A stretch of DNA of 15,471 bases. Origin: an uncultured Rhizobiaceae group bacterium (GTDB lineage Bacteria > Pseudomonadota > Alphaproteobacteria > Rhizobiales > Rhizobiaceae). Positions within the stretch are counted from its first letter, which is position 1. Each line of letters begins with the position of its first letter. The notes below the pieces were generated by a model. It saw nothing but the letters and a program-made list of their open reading frames with translations. It did no database searches and was not told where the DNA came from. Location: the NCBI GenBank assembly GCA_905479965.1, contig CAJQOR010000443.1, positions 1 to 15,471 of the forward strand, read 5' to 3'. Below, piece after piece: positions 7,885-14,866 of this stretch. The position numbers and the translations under genes are program-made.

Positions 7885-8668
7885 CGTTGTGATCCTTATT
7901 GTTTGCATGATTGCACTTGCTGTTTTCGGTCCAATGCTTGCGCCTTATGATCCAACAGCGATCAACATCCCAAAACGCTTGCAACCTCCAAACAGTGAAT
8001 GGCTGATGGGAACGGACGCTCTGGGCCGCGATATATTTTCAAGGCTCTTGCATGGGGCTCGCTGGTCGCTTGGATTGGCATTTATAATTTCAGTCATTGG
8101 CCTCTTTGTCGGGTCCTTGATTGGGGTGGCTGCTGCAATTGGCGGAAAAGCAACCGATTGGATTGTTATGCGCACAACAGATACATTTCTTGCATTTCCA
8201 GAACTTGTAGCGGCTGTCGTTATCGCAGGGTTTTTAAAGCCAGGTATTGAAAGCCTCATCTTCGCTTTAAGCGTGACCGCGTGGATGCGTTACGCGCGCA
8301 TAGCCCGCGGAATTGGTTTATCTTTGCCGGATAAGGGATATGTTATCCAAGCCAAACTTGCTGGAATGTCACGCACGTCAATAGCGCGATGGCATTATCT
8401 GCCCGCAATCATTCCATCTTTAACGGTGGTCTGGACAGGTATGTTCGCCCGATCAATTTTGAGTATTTCCGCATTGGGTTTTCTAGGGTTCGGTGTTCAA
8501 CCACCGATGCCGGAATGGGGCACCATGCTTTTAGATGCTCGTATCCACATGCGTTCGACACCACTTCAAATGATATGGCCTGGCATGGCGGTGCTCATTT
8601 GTGTTTTAGCAATCAATTTGGCTGGAGATGCGTTGCGCGATTCTCTGGTTGAGGAAAAACGTTCGTGA
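7877..8668 (+). CDS. ABC importer permease, DppC/NikC type
   Basis: This 263-residue partner permease starts at ATG 7877, giving an N-terminal membrane helix (MRSVVILIVCMIALAVFG) at once; an upstream in-frame TTG would extend the overlap needlessly. The DppC-family hallmark MGTDALGRDIFSRLLHGAR (about 44-62) follows LAPYDPTAINIPKRL. Several membrane helices follow, with the EAA-type coupling segment around AKLAGMSRTSIARWHYLPA and a C-terminal FGVQPPMPEWGTMLLDAR block. It lacks the longer cytoplasmic N-terminus of many DppC proteins and is near NikC in size (about 277). It overlaps the EamA gene by four bases (GTGA). Together with the binding protein, two ATPases and the first permease it completes a five-component importer. 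Confidence 0.92.
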   Translation: MRSVVILIVCMIALAVFGPMLAPYDPTAINIPKRLQPPNSEWLMGTDALGRDIFSRLLHGARWSLGLAFIISVIGLFVGSLIGVAAAIGGKATDWIVMRTTDTFLAFPELVAAVVIAGFLKPGIESLIFALSVTAWMRYARIARGIGLSLPDKGYVIQAKLAGMSRTSIARWHYLPAIIPSLTVVWTGMFARSILSISALGFLGFGVQPPMPEWGTMLLDARIHMRSTPLQMIWPGMAVLICVLAINLAGDALRDSLVEEKRS

Positions 8669-9555
8669 GCCACGATAATCGAGATAATAAAGTAGGCTTA
8701 GGAATAGCATTACGCATTTTATCAGGCCTGCTCGGCGCAGGAATGTTTATGTGTGTTAAAGCCGTTAGCGAAAATGTGCCTTTGGGCGAAATAGTCTTTT
8801 TCCGCTCGTGCTTTGCCATCATCCCGCTGTTGATCTTTCTTTGGTGGCGAAAAGAGTTTCCCCACGGTCTGGCGACGAAAAGACCATTTGATCATCTCAT
8901 TCGATCTGGCTTTGGTGCAATATCTCTTTTCTTGGCTTTTGCAGCGATTGCGCGATTGAACTTGGCGGAAGCCATTTTGATTGCGCAATTATCTCCAGTA
9001 TTTATGGTGATAGCGGCTGTCTTTATCCTTTCAGAACGTATGACAATCTGGCGCATTGGAGGACTAGCACTTGGTTTTATTGGTGTTGTGACACTTGTTT
9101 GGCCTGATCTGCTGAACAATTCGTCCGATGACACACGATTATTAGGCTATGTGCTTGGAATATTATCTGCAGCCTTTGGAGCGGTTGCACTCACGACGGT
9201 GCGTAGTTTGAACAAGACAGAATCTCCCGGTGCCATAGCACTATATTTTGTTATCACCTCAATGATTGGCGCATTGCTGACGATCCCATGGGGTTGGATA
9301 ATGCCCTCAGGATCGAGCTTATGTCTTCTCATTGGTGCTGGATTGTTTGGTGGATTTGCTCATATCGCAATGACGCTTGGGTTTAGATATGCAGAAGCTT
9401 CACGCTTGGCGCCGTTTGAATATTTGGCACTGCTTTGGCCAATTTTAGCGGATTTGCTGATTTTCAAGTTGCCTTTGTCCGCATCTTTCTTGCTGGCCGC
9501 ACCGCTTGTTTTAGCAGGAGCCGCATTTGCGGCAATGGAGCGAAAGACGAAATAA
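8665..9555 (+). CDS. EamA/DMT-superfamily transporter
   Basis: This 296-residue membrane protein has about ten hydrophobic helices arranged as two EamA repeats, the drug/metabolite transporter layout. It starts at GTG 8665, overlapping the permease stop (GTGA), with GAGGAAA about eight bases upstream. Features include LRILSGLLGAGMFMCVKAVS in the first helix, EIVFFRSCFAIIPLL, and the repeat-1 end SPVFMVIAAVFILSERMTIWR. Family members usually export amino acids, nucleobases or small metabolites. In Pseudomonas the opine metallophore pseudopaline is exported by a DMT-type protein (CntI), so a transporter of this class at the end of a metal-type import operon is suggestive but not diagnostic. It is the last gene of the unit and converges on a LysR gene with only two bases between the stop codons. 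Confidence 0.88.
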   Translation: MSHDNRDNKVGLGIALRILSGLLGAGMFMCVKAVSENVPLGEIVFFRSCFAIIPLLIFLWWRKEFPHGLATKRPFDHLIRSGFGAISLFLAFAAIARLNLAEAILIAQLSPVFMVIAAVFILSERMTIWRIGGLALGFIGVVTLVWPDLLNNSSDDTRLLGYVLGILSAAFGAVALTTVRSLNKTESPGAIALYFVITSMIGALLTIPWGWIMPSGSSLCLLIGAGLFGGFAHIAMTLGFRYAEASRLAPFEYLALLWPILADLLIFKLPLSASFLLAAPLVLAGAAFAAMERKTK

Positions 9556-9557
9556 AG

Positions 9558-10490
9558 TTACAATGAGTGTGCCTGAGCGTACTGCTTATTAAGAGCTATT
9601 AAAGGCTTTTTGATTTCATCAACGAGAAAGTCTATCAAAACTCTGACTTTTCCGGTCAGCACATTGGATTTTGGATAGATCAGCCACAATGCCGTTTTGT
9701 CTGCCAAAACGTAATTTGGTAGAACTCTGATGAGGCTGCCGTCCTTCATTGCAGACGCCACACTCCACACAGAATTAATGGATATGCCTGCCCCTGCTTG
9801 CGTGGTTACTTTGTAGCTTAATCCATCATCGATGATAATTGTTTTTCCATTTCCATCAGTTTTCAAGATTGCCGTTTCCCCGGAACTTGATACCAACGTT
9901 TTAGGTGTGCTGTTTCGAAATGAAATGACTTGATGGTTTTTCATTTCATCGATGTTTATAGGCACGCCATATTCGTTCAAATAGCTCGGGGACGCACATA
10001 ATATGCGCACATCATCAGCCAATTTTCGCCCCATTAAACTTGAATTTGTTATCTCAACGTTGCGAAGTGCTAAATCAAAGCTTCCATCGATAAGGTCAAA
10101 CTGAGAATCAGATAATCTTAGGTCTAAGTTTAAATTCGGATTTTGCGAGAGGAATTTTGGTATTAGCGGACAAATATATATTTGTGCAAAAGAGCTAGGT
10201 GCCGCAAAACGTATCGTCCCGGAGACAACCGGTGAGCCAAGCCCAAGCGCAGATTTTGCCATATCCTCTTGCGCAATTATTTCTCTCGCATAGGGGAGAA
10301 AATTTGCCCCCTCCAACGATAAAGAAACTTTTCGTGTCGAACGGTGCAATAGATCGGCACCGATTTCTGTCTCTAACTTTGCCAGGCGCGCGCTCGCAAC
10401 CGATGGCGCTAATCCCAGTGTTCTGCCAGCCGCACTGATATTTAACATATCTGCTGCGAGAGCGAAAAGTCGAATACTATCGATATCCAT
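9558..10490 (-). CDS. LysR-family transcriptional regulator, CrgA-like
   Basis: This 310-residue LysR protein has an N-terminal helix-turn-helix (about residues 4-62; ISAAGRTLGLAPSVASARLA) and a C-terminal effector-binding domain (about 90-295) with the CrgA-like DLALRNVEI strand and an LCASPSYLNEYG segment. The start is ATG 10490-10488; the Shine-Dalgarno sequence upstream is weak. It is divergent from the luciferase-like oxidoreductase/SDR pair across a 195-base region with a dyad at 10510-10523, so those two genes are its likely targets. CrgA-like LysR proteins are often adjacent to oxidoreductases they induce. Its gene converges on the EamA gene with two bases between stops, leaving almost no room for a separate terminator. 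Confidence 0.93.
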   Translation of the reverse strand: MDIDSIRLFALAADMLNISAAGRTLGLAPSVASARLAKLETEIGADLLHRSTRKVSLSLEGANFLPYAREIIAQEDMAKSALGLGSPVVSGTIRFAAPSSFAQIYICPLIPKFLSQNPNLNLDLRLSDSQFDLIDGSFDLALRNVEITNSSLMGRKLADDVRILCASPSYLNEYGVPINIDEMKNHQVISFRNSTPKTLVSSSGETAILKTDGNGKTIIIDDGLSYKVTTQAGAGISINSVWSVASAMKDGSLIRVLPNYVLADKTALWLIYPKSNVLTGKVRVLIDFLVDEIKKPLIALNKQYAQAHSL

Positions 10491-10509
10491 ATTATGTTCT
10501 ATATCCGAA

Positions 10510-10523
10510 TTATGTAATCATAA
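10510..10523. promoter_or_regulatory. TTATG-N4-CATAA dyad, candidate LysR operator
   Basis: A perfect 5-bp inverted repeat with a TAAT centre lies 20 bases upstream of the LysR start codon, in the shared region with the divergent oxidoreductase operon. Position and AT-rich dyad form suit an autoregulatory LysR site. Binding is inferred from context only. Confidence 0.35.
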
Positions 10524-10581
10524 ATTGCTATCTTATACTCATTTCAAAGATAATCTATGTGTTTGTTCAGAAGCAAATTAC

Positions 10582-10623
10582 GTTGAAGCGCTCATGCGAT
10601 GAGCCCGTTGAATTGGCTTCAAC
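10582..10623 (+). promoter_or_regulatory. Nested and alternative inverted repeats in the leader of the oxidoreductase operon
   Basis: An outer perfect 8-bp pair, GTTGAAGC (10582-10589) and GCTTCAAC (10616-10623), encloses a compact hairpin, GCTCAT-GCG-ATGAGC (10590-10604). A third element, GTTGAA (10607-10612), can also pair with TTCAAC (10618-10623) around a 5-base loop. The right-hand arm therefore has two possible partners, giving two mutually exclusive folds about 60 bases before the oxidoreductase start. It could be an RNA leader switch or a protein-binding site on DNA; the sequence alone does not decide. Confidence 0.4.
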
Positions 10624-10685
10624 CCAGATTTATGGAACAAAATTCGTTGGTTGTTCAAAGGTGACAGAGCCTAGGAAAGTTGGAA

Positions 10686-11654
10686 ATGAACGCGCAATCT
10701 ATGTCATTTAAAAGCATGAACAAAGCTTATAACGCGGTTTTTGTTTCCAATAAACTATCGGTAGGGTTGGTGGTTCCGCTTGATGCACATCAACACAATC
10801 CAGTTGCAAATATGGATCGGGATGTCGAGCGAATTCAATTGGCAGAAGAGCTTGGGTTTTCCTCGGTTTGGTTAAGAGATGTGCCGTTTAATGTACCAAG
10901 CTTTGGAGATGCCGGTCAGCTCTATGATCCATTTGTGTATTTGGGGTTTTTAGTGGCTCAAACCAAGTCGATCGGGCTCGGTGTCGCGAGCATAATTTTG
11001 CCATTAAGACACCCAGCACAAGTCGCAAAAGCAGCTGCGAGTGTGGATGTATTATCTGGCGGTCGACTTTTGTTAGGTGTAGCCTCAGGAGACAGACCTG
11101 AAGAATATCCGGCATTGAATATGTCTTTTGAAGATCGTGGCGAACGCTTTCGTGATAATGTTGAATATATCCGGCAAATGGCAAGGTCTTACCCAAGTTT
11201 TAAAAATGCGTCTGGTCGGGTTACAGGAGGCATAGATATGCTGCCAAAACCAACAGCTGGTAATCTGCCATTACTCATAACAGGTGGCAGCCAACAACAC
11301 CCAGATTGGATTGCGCAAAACGGCGATGGCTGGATGACATATCCACGTAATATCGATGCGCAAGCGCATATTATCAACAAATATCGCGCAGGAATAAAAT
11401 CGTTCGACCTGCCCGATAAACCTGTGATGCAATCGCTTTATATCGATCTTGTAAGCAATCGTGATACCAAGCCGCATCCTATTCATCTTGGGTTTAGATC
11501 TGGATCAATATACTTGGCTGAATACCTCAGATCGCTGGAAGATACCGGGATCAATCATGTTGCGCTTAACTTGCGCTTTAATAACAATGATATTGAAACA
11601 ACGATGAAACAACTGGCCGCGGATATTCTGCCATTGTTTTCAAATCAGGAATAA
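10686..11654 (+). CDS. Luciferase-like monooxygenase-fold flavin oxidoreductase (BA3436 type)
   Basis: This 322-residue protein belongs to the bacterial luciferase-like (LLM) superfamily and matches the BA3436-type subfamily in its signature segments: SVGLVVPL (25-32), LAEELGFSSVWLRDVP (52-67), FGDAGQLYDPFVYLGF (73-88), ILPLRHPAQVAKAAASVD (104-121), LSGGRLLLGVASGDRPEEYP (123-142), WMTYPRN and IHLGFRSG. Members are predicted to use reduced flavin (FMN or F420-like) to oxidise or reduce small molecules; the substrate is unknown. ATG 10686 is preferred over in-frame TTG 10680 because AGGAAAG (10673-10679) lies six bases before it. An SDR gene follows five bases later, and a LysR gene is divergent, so this looks like a regulated two-gene redox operon. 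Confidence 0.88.
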   Translation: MNAQSMSFKSMNKAYNAVFVSNKLSVGLVVPLDAHQHNPVANMDRDVERIQLAEELGFSSVWLRDVPFNVPSFGDAGQLYDPFVYLGFLVAQTKSIGLGVASIILPLRHPAQVAKAAASVDVLSGGRLLLGVASGDRPEEYPALNMSFEDRGERFRDNVEYIRQMARSYPSFKNASGRVTGGIDMLPKPTAGNLPLLITGGSQQHPDWIAQNGDGWMTYPRNIDAQAHIINKYRAGIKSFDLPDKPVMQSLYIDLVSNRDTKPHPIHLGFRSGSIYLAEYLRSLEDTGINHVALNLRFNNNDIETTMKQLAADILPLFSNQE

Positions 11655-11659
11655 TTCTC

Positions 11660-12451
11660 ATGAGTAAAACCATTTTAATTACAGGTGCAACAGATGGCAT
11701 TGGTTTTGAAACTGCAAAGATGCTTGCAGCGAATGGAAACCCGATATTGTTACATGGCCGTAATGAAAGTAAATTGCAAAAAGTAGCGCAAGAGATTGGT
11801 GGCACGACCGAATCTTACATTGCTGATATGTCATCGCTTAAACAGGTCGATAAACTGGCACAAGACATCCGTGCCAGGCACACAAAAATCGACGTCGTCA
11901 TTAATAATGCGGGCGTGTTAAAAACACCTATTGCCAAATCGAATGATGGTCTCGATATTCGGTTCATGGTCAACACGATTGCACCCTATGCTTTAACAAA
12001 AAACCTTTTGCCGATCATGGAAGTGACAGGACGGGTTATAAACCTTTCATCAGCTGCGCAAGCGCCGGTCGATATTCAATCCCTTTTGGGACATAGGTCG
12101 CTTGATGATATGGCAGCCTACGCACAAAGCAAACTAGCGATCACGATTTGGACACAAGAGTTGGCAAAACAAATGCCAGGTGGCCCAGTTTTTATAGCAG
12201 TTAATCCCGGCTCATTACTTGCAAGTAAGATGGTTAAAGAAGGCTTTGGCATCCAAGGGAACGATCTGAGCATCGGAGCCGAAATTTTATGCCAAGCTGC
12301 TTTGTCACCAAAGTTTGAAGACGCATCAGGTCAATATTTCGACAATGATATCGGCCGATTTGGAGCCCCTGACGCTTCTGCTAAAAATGAAAAGAACGCA
12401 GAAAATATCCTAACCACAATTGAAGATATTATAGAAAAGCTTCGTACGTAG
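11660..12451 (+). CDS. Short-chain dehydrogenase/reductase (SDR)
   Basis: This 263-residue classical SDR has a Rossmann fold with TGATDGIG (8-15) for cofactor binding, NNAG (82-85), active-site Asn near N105, Ser at 130-131, and the catalytic YxxxK as YAQSK (Y154, K158), followed by NPGS (182-185). The HGR segment (32-34), with Arg after the second strand, suggests NADP(H) preference. The substrate is unknown, but the absence of a signal peptide places it in the cytoplasm. A CAGGA site (11646-11650) at the end of the upstream oxidoreductase gene serves as its ribosome binding site, so the two genes are almost certainly cotranscribed. It converges on the sugar ABC operon. Confidence 0.92.
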   Translation: MSKTILITGATDGIGFETAKMLAANGNPILLHGRNESKLQKVAQEIGGTTESYIADMSSLKQVDKLAQDIRARHTKIDVVINNAGVLKTPIAKSNDGLDIRFMVNTIAPYALTKNLLPIMEVTGRVINLSSAAQAPVDIQSLLGHRSLDDMAAYAQSKLAITIWTQELAKQMPGGPVFIAVNPGSLLASKMVKEGFGIQGNDLSIGAEILCQAALSPKFEDASGQYFDNDIGRFGAPDASAKNEKNAENILTTIEDIIEKLRT

Positions 12452-12473
12452 TAAAATACTGAATGATATGCAT

Positions 12474-12512
12474 AACCGGCTAATCATATCCATTGTAAAC
12501 GGGCCGGTTTAC
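12474..12512. terminator. Possible bidirectional terminator between convergent genes
   Basis: The 57-base gap between the convergent SDR and ABC ATPase genes holds two overlapping dyads: AACCGGC (12474-12480) with GCCGGTT (12503-12509), and GTAAAC (12495-12500) with GTTTAC (12507-12512), the latter covering the ATPase stop codon. Position suits transcript ends for both operons, but there is no clear T-run on either strand, so this is a weak call. Confidence 0.3.
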
Positions 12513-13567
12513 GTAATAACCTGTTCATCAGAGCCGAAGAAGTAAAGGCGTTCAGGGTTGAAATGTAAGTAAACCTCTTGCCCTTTGATCTCAGCGCCAA
12601 CATCATTTGTCCGAACAACTATTGTGCCCAATGCACCTGCATTGATATATAAAAATGTGTCAGAGCCCAAATATTCTGCCACTTCAACAATGCCCGAGCA
12701 ATGTGCACCTTTCTTAGTCCCTAATGTGATGTGTTCAGGCCTCACGCCTAGATTGTGTAATTTGGAAATATCACCGCTTATTCCATGCGCTGCGGTGCCG
12801 TGATCGACGAGCGTGAAGTTATCACCCTCCGCACTGCACGGCATGACGTTCATTTTCGGACTGCCAATAAATTGAGCAACGAAAAGATTAGCCGGCTTTT
12901 CATATAGCTCACGCGGAGAACCAACTTGCATGATGAGGCCGTCTTTTAGAACCACAATCTTATCTGCAAGTGTCATCGCTTCAACTTGATCATGTGTGAC
13001 ATAGATCATTGTTGTTTTTAGCTTGTCATGAAGCTTTGCGATTTCAAACCGCATTTGAACGCGCAATGCAGCATCCAAATTGGAAAGTGGTTCATCAAAT
13101 AAAAACCCCTTTGGTTCCCTAACAATAGCACGGCCAATTGCAACGCGTTGTCTTTGTCCGCCAGACAAAGCTTTTGGTTTGCGATCTAAATAAGCATCCA
13201 GTTCTAAAATTTCAGCTGCATGAGCTACTTTTGCGTCAATTTCAGATTTCGGTGCGCCTGCTGTTTTCAAGCCAAACCCAACATTTTCGCGAACACTCAT
13301 GTGCGGATATAAAGCGTATGACTGAAACACCATGGAGAGTTCGCGTTCACTTGGCACACGATCGGTTACATCTTTTTCATCAAGAAGAATTTTACCGCGA
13401 CTTGTTTCTTCAAGCCCAGCAATCATGCGTAACAGGGTTGATTTCCCGCACCCAGAAGGTCCCACAAAAATGACAAATTCGCCATCATTAATCTCAAGGT
13501 CGATCCCCTTGATAACCTGCAAGTTGCCAAACCATTTTTCAACTGCATCTAAACGTATAGATCCCAT
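12509..13567 (-). CDS. Carbohydrate ABC transporter ATPase, MalK/UgpC type
   Basis: This 352-residue ATPase is the CUT1 type. It has Walker A GPSGCGKS (36-43), Q-loop FQSYALYPHMSV (81-92), a canonical signature LSGGQRQR (134-141), Walker B FLFDEP (155-160), D-loop SNLD, H-loop H192, and a C-terminal regulatory TOBE region with FIGSPKMNVM (233-242) and GVRPEHITLG further on. Length and pattern match MsmK/UgpC/MalK proteins that energise uptake of di- and oligosaccharides or glycosides. It is the last visible gene of a minus-strand operon, eight bases after the glycosidase stop, with AGGAG upstream of ATG 13567. Substrate specificity resides in binding and permease proteins, of which only one permease is partly visible. 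Confidence 0.95.
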   Translation of the reverse strand: MGSIRLDAVEKWFGNLQVIKGIDLEINDGEFVIFVGPSGCGKSTLLRMIAGLEETSRGKILLDEKDVTDRVPSERELSMVFQSYALYPHMSVRENVGFGLKTAGAPKSEIDAKVAHAAEILELDAYLDRKPKALSGGQRQRVAIGRAIVREPKGFLFDEPLSNLDAALRVQMRFEIAKLHDKLKTTMIYVTHDQVEAMTLADKIVVLKDGLIMQVGSPRELYEKPANLFVAQFIGSPKMNVMPCSAEGDNFTLVDHGTAAHGISGDISKLHNLGVRPEHITLGTKKGAHCSGIVEVAEYLGSDTFLYINAGALGTIVVRTNDVGAEIKGQEVYLHFNPERLYFFGSDEQVIT

Positions 13568-13575
13568 GGTATCTC

Positions 13576-14862
13576 CTATGCCGCGATGGCGTTCTTATTG
13601 GGTGAAATCCATGCAAGCCACAAAGCAGCAGTCCATGAAAACTGTCTTCCTATGCAACCTTCACCTGTTATGGAATTAAAGCATTCATAAAAACCAGATT
13701 GCTCAATTAGGGCCGCATAATCGTTTCTGATTTTCTCAGCCATTGTTTCAAAACCCTGCTCTTTCAAACCTAAAGAGATCATATAATTCATTTGAGGCCA
13801 AACAGGACCGCACCAATAGCGTTGGGGTTCAAAGTCAACCGCATCGGGATCCCAACTTGGCATCATAAATTTTACTTTTGATTGGACCCTTTGCATATTT
13901 TGGATCGTTTCTGCCTGTTGTTTTTCAGAGCCGACACCTGCGTAAAAAGAAAGCGCACTGGCATTTGAAAATCCGTCAGAAAATATGCCCGTTTTCACAT
14001 CGCGCGCACAATATGCGTTGATTTTATCATTCCAGAGATATTCCGATCCTGCGTCTGCATCATCAATCCATGCTTGGATTTCATCCATATATTCAGACTT
14101 GCCAAATTGTTGCGCCAGCCACAATAAATCTTTATCTGCACGAAGCAGAATGAAGTGAATACATGGGTCAGCCATTAAAAATGGCCCTTCATTGGTCAGA
14201 ACCTTTTGATCCCAATTGTGATCCCGGCCAAATTTTACGATGGTAAGATATTTATCATACTGCTCTTTACTTGGTCGCTCGTTGGCATCAGCATGCACGG
14301 TATCCATGCGTATATAGGTTTCAAGATCGGGATCCACCATCATGTTCTTGAGGCCGATTTCCCAATCAGGGCAATTGTCTCGTCCAGTTTCCCACGGGTG
14401 AACTGTTGCAACAACAGGACATCCGTCCGGCTTACGCTCTTCATGGTACCATTTGTGCCAGCCGTAAAATGCATCAAAGAGTTTTTCGGCAAAGTCCTTA
14501 TCAAACTGGCCACCGCTCTCAACCAAAGATCTTGCAACAGAGGCCGCGACAGGCGGCTGCGAGATACCTGTTGATAGCACCTCGCAATCATGACATTGCC
14601 AGGTTTCAGGACCCGGAAAATAATCAGGATCGTTGCGACGGAAAATGATCGATGGAACCATCCCGTTTTCCCATTGCCCGCCAAAGAGAAACTCAATCTC
14701 TTGCCAAGCGCGTTTTCGGTCGTAAGTTGCTAATCCAAGCGCAACAAAGGCCGAATCCCAATTCCATTGATATGGATATAGACGTGCTGTTGGGACCGTA
14801 TAGCCGCCACGATCATTATTGCGCAGAACTTCAACTGCGAGTTCATCTAAATTCGAACTCAT
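13576..14862 (-). CDS. GH63-like glycosidase (mannosylglycerate/glucosylglycerate hydrolase type)
   Basis: This 428-residue protein has the (alpha/alpha)6-barrel signatures of the MGH1-like group related to GH63: LYPYQWNWDSAF (28-39), GMVPSIIF (67-74), GISQPPVAASVA (99-110), HPWETGRDNCPDWE (155-168), YWCGPVWPQMNYMI (349-362) and FNSITGEGCIGRQFSWTAALWL (395-416). By analogy with characterised mannosylglycerate and glucosylglycerate hydrolases, D162 would be the catalytic acid and E401 the base; I compared these from memory of the family spacing, not by alignment. No signal peptide is seen, so it should act in the cytoplasm on an imported glycoside, fitting its place between a sugar permease and a sugar ATPase. 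It starts four bases after the permease stop codon. A glucosylglycerate- or mannosylglycerate-like substrate is likely but other small alpha-glycosides remain possible. Confidence 0.85.
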   Translation of the reverse strand: MSSNLDELAVEVLRNNDRGGYTVPTARLYPYQWNWDSAFVALGLATYDRKRAWQEIEFLFGGQWENGMVPSIIFRRNDPDYFPGPETWQCHDCEVLSTGISQPPVAASVARSLVESGGQFDKDFAEKLFDAFYGWHKWYHEERKPDGCPVVATVHPWETGRDNCPDWEIGLKNMMVDPDLETYIRMDTVHADANERPSKEQYDKYLTIVKFGRDHNWDQKVLTNEGPFLMADPCIHFILLRADKDLLWLAQQFGKSEYMDEIQAWIDDADAGSEYLWNDKINAYCARDVKTGIFSDGFSNASALSFYAGVGSEKQQAETIQNMQRVQSKVKFMMPSWDPDAVDFEPQRYWCGPVWPQMNYMISLGLKEQGFETMAEKIRNDYAALIEQSGFYECFNSITGEGCIGRQFSWTAALWLAWISPNKNAIAA

Positions 14863-14866
14863 ACAT

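Noticed and set aside
2091..9555. A complete opine-metallophore biosynthesis and transport locus.
   Set aside because: No nicotianamine-synthase-like (CntL), opine dehydrogenase (CntM) or histidine racemase gene is present in the window; only transport and chaperone functions can be supported.
12509..12518. TTACGTAATA also occurs at 2052-2061 before the COG0523 gene, raising the idea of a shared operator.
   Set aside because: The core TTACGTAA is self-complementary and AT-rich, and the second copy lies at the 3' end of the ABC ATPase gene, where an operator would not act; chance is the simpler reading.
14206..14574. Long plus-strand open frame inside the glycosidase gene.
   Set aside because: It is antisense to a fully recognisable GH63-like enzyme and encodes nothing recognisable.
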